Shown here: piece by piece, positions 22,001-34,000 of the stretch
How positions within the stretch are numbered: the stretch's first letter is position 1
Layout: the number at the start of each line of letters is the position of its first letter
From: Liolophura sinensis
Taxonomy: Eukaryota; Mollusca; Polyplacophora; Chitonida; Chitonidae
Direction: 5' to 3'
DNA length: 64,000 nt
Assembly (NCBI RefSeq): GCF_032854445.1
Contig: NC_088295.1
Location: 2,050,501 to 2,114,500 of the forward strand
Program-made: the position numbers and the translations under genes
Notes under the pieces: model-generated
Told to the model about the DNA's origin: nothing
What the model saw: only the letters and a program-made list of their open reading frames with translations
Database searches by the model: none

Positions 22001-25000
22001 AATCGAATGCTTTGTTAGTCACCAAAATGGTGAAAACAAAGAATATGGAAGCTATCAAACAGTGGGTATGCCATTTGACCTTGACCCCAGTGCTATAGAT
22101 AAGGGGTGGCAGGCATAAATTCTCTTAAAAATTAGATGATACACTTTTAAAATTAAAACAGCATACTGAATACGCATGACGATTTGTGTATAGGCCTAAA
22201 TTTGTGAGATTTAAAGCAAACAGTCTGTGAAAATCGAAAATAGATCTCCAAAGTAGTTTGGACCTGTCCAGGGCCTGTTAGTTTTCAGAAATTGATGTTA
22301 CAGCAAAGGTTGATGTACCATTACCCACAGCCATGGAGAATGACTACTGTGTGTATTTTGTGACATTCTCGTGTAGGTCTGTGTAGGCCTGTACATGTAT
22401 GTGACTACAAGACTCTCAGTACCGGTAGGTCTGTGTAAGCCTATACATGTAAGCCTATACATGTATGTAACTACAAGACTCTCTGTACAGGTGTGTCTTT
22501 GTAGGCCTATACATGTATGTAACTACAAGACTCTTAAGTACCGGTAGATCTGTGTAGGCCTATACATGTATGTAACTACAAGACTGTCTGTACCGGTAGG
22601 TCTGTGTAAGCCTATACATGTATGTAACTACAAGACTCTCAGTACCGGTAGGTCTGTGTAGGCCTATACATATATGTAACTACAAGACTCTCTGTACCTG
22701 TAGGTCTGTGTAAGCCAATACATGTATGTAACTACAAGACTCTCAGTACCTGTAGGTCTGTGTAAGCCAATATATGTTTGTAACTACAAGACTCTCTGTA
22801 CCTGTAGGTCTGTGTAAGCCAATACATGTGTGTGACTACAAGACTCTCAGTACTGGTATGTCTTTGTAAGCCTATACATGTATGTTACTACAAGACTCTC
22901 TGTACCGGTAGGTCTGTGTAAGCCAATACATGTGTGTAACTACAAGACTCTCAGTACCGGTAGGTCCGTGTAAGCCTATACATGTATGTTACTACAAGAC
23001 TCTCTGTACCGGTAGGTCTGTGTATGCCTATACATGTATGTAACTACAAGACTCTGTGTACCGGTAGGTCTCTGTAGGCCTGTACATGTATGTAACTACA
23101 AGACTATCTGTACCGGTAGGTCTGTGTAGGCCTATACATGTATGTAACTACAAGACTCTCTGTACCGGTAGGTCTGTGTAGGCCTATACATGTATGTAAC
23201 TACAAGACTCTCAGTACCGGTAGGTCTGTGTAGGCCTATACATGTATGTAACTACAAGACTCTCTGTACCGGTAGGTCTGTGTAGGCCTATACATGTATG
23301 TAACTACAAGACTCTCTGTACCGGTAGGTCTGTGTAGGCCTATACATGTATGTAACTACAAGAATCTCTGTACTGGTAGGTCTGTGTAGGCCTGTATATG
23401 TATGTAACTACAAGACTCTCTGTACCTGTAGGTCTGTGTAAGCCAATACATGTGTGTAACTACAAGACTCTCTGTACCTGTAGGTCTGTGTAAGCCAATA
23501 CATGTATGTAACTACAAGACTCTCAGTACCGGTAGGTCTGTGTAGGCCTATACATAGATGTAACTACAAGACTCCCAGTATCGGTAGGTCTGTGTAGGCC
23601 TATACATGTATGTAACTACAAAACTCTGTGTACCGGTAGGTCTGTGTGGGCCTGTACACCAATGTAACTACAAGACTGTCACTACCGGTAGGTCTCTGTA
23701 GGCCTGTACATGTATGTAACTACAAGACTCTCTGTACCTGTAGGTCTGTGTAGGCCTATACATGTATGTAACTACAAGAATCTCTGTACCGGTAGGTCTG
23801 TGTAGGCCTGTACATGTATGTAACTACAAGACTCTCTGTACCTGTAGGTCTGTGTAAGCCAATACATGTGTGTAACTACAAGACTCTCAGTACCGGTAGG
23901 TCCGTGTAAGCCTATACATGGATGTAACTACAAGACTCTCACTATCGGTAGGTCTGTGTAGGCCTGTACATGTATGTAACTACAAAACTCTGTGTACTGG
24001 TAGGTCTGTGTAGGCCTATACATGTATGTAACTACAAGACTGTCTGTACCGGTAGGTCTGTGTATGCCTATACATGTATGTAACTACAAGACTCTCAGTA
24101 CCTGTAGGTCTGTGTAGGCCTATACATGTATGTAACTACAAGACTCTCAGTACCTGTAGGTCTGTGTAGGCCTATACATGTATGTAACTATAAGACTCTC
24201 AGTACTGGTAGGTCCATGCAGGCCTATACATGTATGTAACTACAAGACTCTCTGTACTGGTATGTCTTTGTAGGCCTATACATGTATGTAACTACAAGAC
24301 TCCCAGGTCTGTGTCCAGCTAGACATCAATGTAACTACAAGACTCTCTGTACCGGTACGTCTGTATAGGCCTATACATGTATGTAACTACAAGACTCTCT
24401 GTACCAGTAGGTCTGTGTAAGCCTGTACATGTATGTAACTAAAAGACTCTCTGTACCGGTAGGTCTGTGTAGGCCTGTACATGTATGTAACTGAAAGACT
24501 CTCTGTACCGGTAGGTCTGTGTAGGCCTATACATGTATGTAACTACAAGACTCTCAGTACCGGTAGGTCTGTGTAGGCCTGTACATGTATGTAACTGAAA
24601 GACTCTCTGTACCTGTAGGTCTGTGTAGGCCTACACATGTGTGCATATTGTATGCACATGAATGTCTTTTGATTTCTCAACACCCATCACTCAATCAACT
24701 TCACACTTTCCAAATGCATTGCTGGGGACCCAAAACAGTGAAGTGTTGAGTATTTTCAAAAAATGTGTACTGCAGTGGGCTTACCCTGTACTCCTCTTTT
24801 GGTAAAGTAGGGAGTACCGCACTACCCTCTGAAAATTGTCTGTAGCACTGCTTGACCCCTTGGGTTACTGCCCAATAGTTGATCTTCCTAATTGCGTGAA
24901 TGCCCAGAAACTTAATACACAAAGTTTATCTGTTAAGTTCTGGAATGAGCTGTTAAATACTTTTGCTATATTTGATTAAGGTTTGGATATAATCCTGAAA

Positions 25001-28000
25001 AGATTGAAAAAATGATTGATAGTTTGTACAGGTATTTTGTGTGTCCTTGCCTGTATGTGTACTGTTGAGATACAACTGTACAATGTAAGGACCAAAAGAT
25101 ATATTATGATATGTTACCTTGATCTGTTGCCATGTACAAATAATGAAGATTGTCATGCTGACACTAACCAAACAAACAGAATTGGTAACAACTTAGTTGT
25201 AAAAAAAACAGTTTCGGGAAAATGTCTACAATCTTACAGTATATCATGATGTGAGATTCTGGTACAATTCATTCTCTTAGAAGTCATGTCGTAATGAGGT
25301 GGGAGAGGTTTCTCCATTACAGACAGAATAACAGATAGGCCCTTTGTGGGTGGAGACCAATGTGAGATTCTGGTGCAATTCATTCTCTTAGAAGTCATGT
25401 CGTAATGAGGTGGGAGAAGTTTCTCCATTACAGACAGAATAACAGATAGGCCCTTTGTGGGTGGAGACCAATGTGAGATTCTGGTACAATTCATTCTCTT
25501 AGAAGTCATGTCGTAATGAGGTGGGAGAGGTTTCTCCATTACAGACAGAATAACAGATAGGCCCTTTGTGGGTGGAGACCAATGTGAGATTCTGGTACAA
25601 TTCATTCTCTTAGAAGTCATGTCGTAGTGAGGTGGGAGAGGTTTCTCCATTACAGACAGAATGACAGATAGGCCCTTTGTGGGTGGAGACCAATGTGAGA
25701 TTCTGGTGCAATTCATTCTCTTAGAAGTCATGTCGTAATGAGGTGGGAGAGGTTTCTCCATTACAGACAGAATAACAGGTAGGCCCTTTGTGGGTGGAGA
25801 CCAATGTGAGATTCTGGTACAATTCATTCTCTTAGAAGTCATGTCGTAATGAGGTGGGAGAGGTTTCTCCATTACAGACAGAATAACAGATAGGCCCTTT
25901 GTGGGTGGAGACCAGTGAATTGTACCTGAAGATAGTTGGTCAGTAATTACAAGAAAAATAAAAATAGAAGAAAAGCATTAGACCCATTTTCACAGCCGTT
26001 GGGCTCTAGTATATAAATGTAATTCTGATGTGAATGTTGGTGTATGTTGCAGAGTTACACTCAGTACATCCCACTGTCCATATATGACCTTCAGAGCTGG
26101 ATGGGAAGTCCCTCTATCTATGTGTATGACTGCTCTAATGCTGGAGTCATTGTGGAATCCTTCAAACAGTTTTCTCAGCAGAGGGAACAGGAAATAGAGG
26201 TAACAACCGGACTAATTTGTGAAAGAAAGTCTGTCGAGAATAAATTCCGAGTTAAATTTTTAATGATACAGTAGTTTTAAGTAATTGCTACAAAATAGGC
26301 GGAAATAACTATTGCCCGTAAAAATAACTGCAGTTTTCAGTAAATTTGTTTGAAACCATTCTTAAGCATTAGTGCCATGAATAGTTATGTGACTGTTTTC
26401 TTATTCATGATGTTTTTTAGTCTGTCACTCAAAATGGTGGACAGAAAAGCCCATCCCAATTCTCTACCAAACACTGCATACAGCTAGCTGCCTGTGGAAC
26501 CAATGAACTGCTGCCCATGAATCCGGAACTACCTGCAGATCTCTTCACCTCCTGTCTCACTACACCGATAAAAATAGCTCTCAAATGGTGAGGATTTTTA
26601 GGGAAAACAAATCCCAAATGTTGTGTTTTCAGGCAATTTTGTGCCAACAGTTGAACCAGTCAGTTGTAGCTATATAGTCTGATTTCATACGGCAATTTTG
26701 TGCCAACAGTTGAACCAGTCAGTTGTAGCTATATAGTCTGATTTCATACGGCAATTTTGTGCCAACAGTTGAACCAGTCAGTTGTAGCTATATAGTCTGA
26801 TTTCATACGGCAATTTTGTGCCAACAGTTGAACCAGTCAGTTGTAGCTATATAGTCTGATTTCATACGGCAATTTTGTGCCAACAGTTGAACCAGTCAGT
26901 TGTAGCTATATAGTCTGATTTCATTTCCCTGTATAGGGCCCACTTTAAAAATACAGAAACTTTAAGCCATTTAACCTGTATAAAATTTTGTCTGAAAAGC
27001 TTTATAATACAAGTGCAATATATGTGTTAATGATTTATTTCAATGTAAAATTTATATGATGTCTAAGAGTTGTTCAAAACTAATGCTAAATACATGTAGA
27101 TTTGATTTTTCCTCAGGCCTCAGTTGAAATACATTTCATTACATTGATTCACTGACTTACTGCACATCACAGGTATGTTTCACAATATTGTAGACCGGCC
27201 CGGATAGCACAGTTGATAGAGCGTCCGCTTCGGGATCGGTAGATCCAGGATCAATCCTAGTTCAAGTCACACCTAAGACTTTAAAAGAGGAAGTTGTAAC
27301 TTCCTCGCTTGGCGTTCAGCATGAAGGGGATAGTGCAACGACTGGTTGACCCGTATCAGTATAATGGCTCGGGCGGGGCCGCTTACTTGCCTTCGGTAAG
27401 TCGTCTCAGTGAAGCAGCACTAAATAAAAGAGCGGTGGAAATCCGTCCTGCAACAAGGAGGCACATTACACGTACATGCACCCTAATGATTCCTTCGTCG
27501 TCATATGACTGAAAAATTGTTGAGTACGACGTTAAACCCCAAGCACTCACTCGCACTCACTCACAATATTGTACCCAAGGCTGATAAATATCTGATTGTT
27601 TCTGTAGTTATGTTTTGCAGTATTGTATCTGAGGCTGATTAATATCTGATTGTTTCTGCAGGTATGTTTCACAATATTGTACCCAAGGCTGGTAAATATC
27701 TGATTGTTTCTGCAGGTATGTTTTACAGTATTGTATCTGAGGCTGATTAATATCTGATTGTTTCTGCAGGTATGTTTTACAGTATTGTATCTGAGGCTGA
27801 TTAATATCTGATTGTTTCTGCAGGTATGTTTTGCAATATTGTACCCAAGGCTGATTAATATCTGATTGCTTTTGCAGGTATGGTTTGCAATATTGTATCT
27901 GAGGCTGATTAATATCTCATGTTTCTGCAGGTATGTTTTACAGTATTGTATCTGAGGCTGATTAATATCTGATTGTTTTTGCAGGTATGGTTTGCAATAT

Positions 28001-31000
28001 TGTACCCAAGGCTGATTAATATCTGATTGTTTTTGCAGGTATGTTTTGCAATATTGTATCTGAGGCTGATTAATATCTGATTGTTTCTGCAGGTATGTTT
28101 TGCAATATTGTACCCGAGGCTGATTAATATCTGATTGTTTCTGCAGGTATGTTTTGCAATATTGTATCTGAGGCTGATTAATATCTGATTGTTTTTGCAG
28201 GTATGTTTTGCAATATTGTACCCAAGGCTGATAAATATCTGATTGTTTCTGTGGGTATGTTTTGCAGTATTGTATCTGAGGCTGATTAATATCTGATTGT
28301 TTCTGCAGGTATGTTTTGCAATATTGTATCTGAGGCTGATTAATATCTGATTGTTTTTGCAGGTATGTTTTGCAATATTGTATCTGAGGCTGATTAATAT
28401 CTAATTGTTTCTGTAGGTATGTTTTGCAATATTGTATCTGAGGCTAATTAATATCTGATTGTTTCTGCAGGTATGTTTTGCAATATTGTACCCAAGGCTG
28501 ATTAATATCTGATTGTTTTTGCAGGTATGTTTTGCAATATTGTGTCTGAGGCTGATTAATATCTGATTGTTTTTGCAGGTATGTTTTACAGTATTGTACC
28601 CAAGGCTGATTAATATCTGATTGTTTCTGCAGGTATGTTTTGCAATATTGTATCTGAGGCTGATTAATATCTGATTGTTTCTGTAGGTATGTTTTGCAGT
28701 ATTGTATCTGAGGCTGATTAATATCTGATTGTTTCTGCAGGTATGTTTTACAGTATTGTATCTGAGGCTGATTAATATCTGATTGTTTCTGCAGGTATGT
28801 TTTACAGTATTGTACCTGAGGCTGATTAATATCTGATTGTTTCTGCAGGTATGTGTTGCAATATTGTATCTGAGGCTGATTAATATCTGATTGTTTCTGC
28901 AGGTATGTTTTGCAATATTGTATCTGAGGCTGATTAATATCTGATTGTTTCTGCAGGTATATTTTGCAATATTGTACCCAAGGCTGATTAATATCTGATT
29001 GTTTTGCAGGTATGTTTTGCAGTATTGTACCCAAGGCTGATAAATATCTGATTGTTTCTGCAGGTATGTTTTACAGTATTGTATCCAAGGCTGATAAATA
29101 TCTGATTGTTTCTGCAGGTATGTTTCACAGTATTGTACCCAAGGCTGATTAATATCTGATTGTTTCTGCAGGTATGTTTTACAGTATTGTACCCAAGGCT
29201 GATAAATATCTGATTGTTTCTGCAGGTATGTTTTGCAGTATTGTATCTGAGGCTGATTAATATCTGATTGTTTTTGCAGGTATGTTTTACAGTATTGTAC
29301 CCAAGGCTGATAAATATCTGATTGTTTCTGTAGGTATGTTTTGCAGTATTGTATCTGAGGCTGATTAATATCTGATTGTTTCTGCAGGTATGTTTTGCAA
29401 TATTGTATCTGAGGCTGATTAATATCTGATTGTTTTGCAGGTATGTTTTGCAGTATTGTACCCAAGGCTGATAAATATCTGATTGTTTCTGCAGGTATGT
29501 TTTACAGTATTGTATCCAAGGCTGATAAATATCTGATTGTTTCTGCAGGTATGTTTCACAGTATTGTACCCAAGGCTGATAAATATCTGATTGTTTCTGC
29601 AGGTATGTTTCACAGTATTGTACCCAAGGCTGATAAATATCTGATTGTTTCTGCAGGTATGTTTCACAGTATTGTACCCAAGGCTGATAAATATCTGATT
29701 GTTTCTGTAGGTATGTTTTGCAGTATTGTATCTGAGGCTGATTAATATCTGATTGTTTCTGCATGTATGTTTTGCAGTATTGTACCCAAGGCTGATAAAT
29801 ATCTGATTGTTTCTGCAGGTATGTTTTGCAGTATTGTATCTGAGGCTGATTAATATCTGATTGTTTTTGCAGGTATGTTTTGCAATATTGTATCTGAGGC
29901 TGATTAATATCTGATTGTTTCTGCAGGTATGTTTCACAGTATTGTACCAAAGGCTGATAAATATCTGATTTTTTCTGCAGGTATGTTTTACAGTATTGTA
30001 CCCGAGGCTGATTAATATCTGATTGTTTTTGCAGGTATGTTTTACAGTATTGTATCCAAGGCTGATAAATATCTGATTGTTTCTGCATGTATGTTTCACA
30101 GTATTGTACCCAAGGCTGATTAATATCTGATTGTTTCTGCAGGTATGTTTTACAGTATTGTACCCAAGGCTGATAAATATCTGATTGTTTCTGCAGGTAT
30201 GTTTTACAGTATTGTATCTGAGGCTGATTAATATCTGATTGTTTCTGCAGGTATGTTTCACAGTATTGTACCAAAGGCTGATAAATATCTGATTTTTTCT
30301 GCAGGTATGTTTTACAGTATTGTACCCGAGGCTGATTAATATCTGATTGTTTTTGCAGGTATGTTTTACAGTATTGTATCCAAGGCTGATAAATATCTGA
30401 TTGTTTCTGCATGTATGTTTCACAGTATTGTACCCAAGGCTGATAAATATCTGATTGTTTCTGTAGGTATGTTTTGCAGTATTGTATCTGAGGCTGATTA
30501 ATATCTGATTGTTTCTGTAGGTATGTTTTGCAGTATTGTATCTGAGGCTGATTAATATCTGATTGTTTCTGCAGGTATGTTTTACAGTATTGTATCTGAG
30601 GCTGATTAATATCTGATTGTTTCTGCAGGTATGTTTTACAGTATTGTACCTGAGGCTGATTAATATCTGATTGTTTCTGCAGGTATGTGTTGCAATATTG
30701 TATCTGAGGCTGATTAATATCTGATTGTTTCTGCAGGTATGTTTTGCAGTATTGTATCTGAGGCTGATTAATATCTGATTGTTTCTGCAGGTATATTTTG
30801 CAATATTGTACCCAAGGCTGATTAATATCTGATTGTTTTGCAGGTATGTTTTGCAGTATTGTACCCAAGGCTGATAAATGTCTGATTGTTTCTGCAGGTA
30901 TGTTTTACAGTATTGTATCCAAGGCTGATAAATATCTGATTGTTTCTGCAGGTATGTTTCACAGTATTGTACCCAAGGCTGATTAATATCTGATTGTTTC

Positions 31001-34000
31001 TGCAGGTATGTTTTACAGTATTGTACCCAAGGCTGATTAATATCTGATTGTTTCTGCATGTATGTTTCACAGTATTGTACCCAAGGCTGATTAATATCTG
31101 ATTGTTTCTGCAGGTATGTTTTACAGTATTGTACCCAAGGCTGATAAATATCTGATTGTTTCTGTAGGTATGTTTTGCAGTATTGTATCTGAGGCTGATT
31201 AATATCTGATTGTTTCTGCAGGTATGTTTTGCAATATTGTATCTGAGGCTGATTAATATCTGATTGTTTCTGCAGGTATATTTTGCAATATTGTACCCAA
31301 GGCTGATTAATATCTGATTGTTTTGCAGGTATGTTTTGCAGTATTGTACCCAAGGCTGATAAATATCTGATTGTTTCTGCAGGTATGTTTTACAGTATTG
31401 TATCCAAGGCTGATAAATATCTGATTGTTTCTGCAGGTATGTTTCACAGTATTGTACCCAAGGCTGATAAATATCTGATTGTTTCTGCAGGTATGTTTTA
31501 CAGTATTGTATCTGAGGCTGATTAATATCTGATTGTTTCTGCAGGTATGTTTCACAGTATTGTACCCAAGGCTGATTAATATCTGATTGTTTCTGCAGGT
31601 ATGTTTTACAGTATTGTACCCAAGGCTGATAAATATATGATTGTTTCTGTAGGTATGTTTTGCAGTATTGTATCTGAGGCTGATTAATATCTGATTGTTT
31701 CTGCAGGTATGTTTTGCAGTATTGTACCCAAGGCTGATAAATATCTGATTGTTTCTGCAGGTATGTTTTGCAGTATTGTATCTGAGGCTGATTAATATCT
31801 GATTGTTTTTGCAGGTATGTTTTGCAATATTGTATCTGAGGCTGATTAATATCTGATTGTTTCTGCAGGTATGTTTCACAGTATTGTACCCAAGGCTGAT
31901 AAATATCTGATTGTTTCTGCAGGTATGTTTTACAGTATTGTATCTGAGGCTGATTAATATCTGATTGTTTCTGCAGGTATGTTTCACAGTATTGTACCCA
32001 AGGCTGATTAATATCTGATTGTTTCTGCAGGTATGTTTTACAGTATTGTACCCAAGGCTGATAAATATATGATTGTTTCTGTAGGTATGTTTTGCAGTAT
32101 TGTATCTGAGGCTGATTAATATCTGATTGTTTCTGCAGGTATGTTTTGCAGTATTGTACCCAAGGCTGATAAATATCTGATTGTTTCTGCAGGTATGTTT
32201 TGCAGTATTGTATCTGAGGCTGATTAATATCTGATTGTTTTTGCAGGTATGTTTTGCAATATTGTATCTGAGGCTGATTAATATCTGATTGTTTTTGCAG
32301 GTATGTTTCACAGTATTGTACCAAAGGCTGATAAATATCTGATTTTTTCTGCAGGTATGTTTTACAGTATTGTACCCGAGGCTGATTAATATCTGATTGT
32401 TTTTGCAGGTATGTTTTACAGTATTGTATCCAAGGCTGATAAATATCTGATTGTTTCTGCATGTATGTTTCACAGTATTGTACCCAAGGCTGATTAATAT
32501 CTGATTGTTTCTGCAGGTATGTTTTACAGTATTGTACCCAAGGCTGATAAATATCTGATTGTTTCTGTAGGTATGTTTTGCAGTATTGTATCTGAGGCTG
32601 ATTAATATCTGATTGTTTCTGCAGGTAAGTTTTGCAATATTGTATCTGAGGCTGATTAATATCTGATTGTTTTTGCAGGTATGTTTTGCAATATTGTATC
32701 TGAGGCTGATTAATATCTGATTGTTTCTGCAGGTATGTTTTGCAATATTGTATCTGAGGCTGATTAATATCTGATTGTTTCTGCAGGTATGTTTTGCAAT
32801 ATTGTACCCAAGGCTGATTAATATCTGATTGTTTTTGCAGGTATGTTTTGCAATATTGTACCCAAGGCTGATTAATATCTGATTGTTTTTGCAGGTATGT
32901 TTTGCAATATTGTATCTGAGGCTGATAAATATCTGATTGTTTCTGTAGGTATGTTTTGCAGTATTGTATCTGAGGCTGATTAATATCTGATTGTTTCTGC
33001 AGGTATGTTTTACAGTATTGTATCTGAGGCTGATTAATATCTGATTGTTTTTGCAGGTATGTTTTACAGTATTGTATCTGAGGCTAATTAATATCTGATT
33101 GTTTCTGCAGGTATGTGTTGCAATATTGTATCTGAGGCTGATTAATATATGATTGTTTCTGCAGGTATGTTTTACAGTATTGTACCCAAGGCTGATTAAT
33201 ATCTGATTGTTTCTGCAGGTATGTTTTACAGTATTGTATCTGAGGCTGATTAATATCTGATTGTTTTTGCAGGTATGTTTTACAGTATTGTATCCGAGGC
33301 TGATTAATATCTGATTGTTTTTGCAGGTATGTTTTACAGTATTGTATCTGAGGCTGATTAATATCTGATTGTTTTTGCAGGTATGTTTTACAGTATTGTA
33401 TCTGAGGCTGATTAATATCTGATTGTTTTTGCAGGTATGTTTTACAGTATTGTATCCGAGGCTGATTAATATCTGATTGTTTTTGCAGGTATGTGTTGCA
33501 GAATACAGACAAGTTAGTACCTGGATTAACTCTAGATATGGTGGACAAGTAAGTGTAAATTGAGATAAGATAACATACATGTCTTCTGTTCTAGGTGGAT
33601 AAATAAATTTTCTCAGTAGAATGTAGCGTATAGAATGTTTAAGCTTTCTTCCCAGGCTCATTTCCATGACAACTTGCACGGTCACTTTCAAGCCAGGCAC
33701 CTGGTCTCCATCCACTTCCCAATTTCTGAACCTTCTTTATTAAGACTTATCACAACCTTCTCCTAGCCTAATGTCAGCAGTGTTATTGTCCCTGATCTGC
33801 TGTTTTGTTTAGAATACCATTGCTGTCCTCTTCAGGGTTCCGGGCCAGTTGAATGATAGACGCACAATGCTAGGAGAACTGAACTGGATCTTCACGGCCA
33901 TCACTGATACTGTGGCCTGGAACACTCTGCCTAGAGGTAAGTCAACGGATCTTTACAGCCATCACCAATACTGTGGCCTGGAACACTCTGACTAGAGGTA

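Noticed and set aside
22372-24640. CRISPR-like regular repeats
   Set aside because: Tandem units abut without unique spacers and the genome is eukaryotic.
25234-25872. 212-codon minus-strand frame of 37-residue repeats ([20 protein letters not shown])
   Set aside because: Direct consequence of the 111-bp tandem repeat; near-identity at DNA level including silent sites argues against coding selection.
28401-33715. Minus-strand open frames of 350-800 codons with repeated [16 protein letters not shown]-type motifs
   Set aside because: They are the 54-bp (18-codon) RPTOR intron 6 repeat read antisense. Several frames are open at once, and the DNA repeat rather than the protein is conserved.
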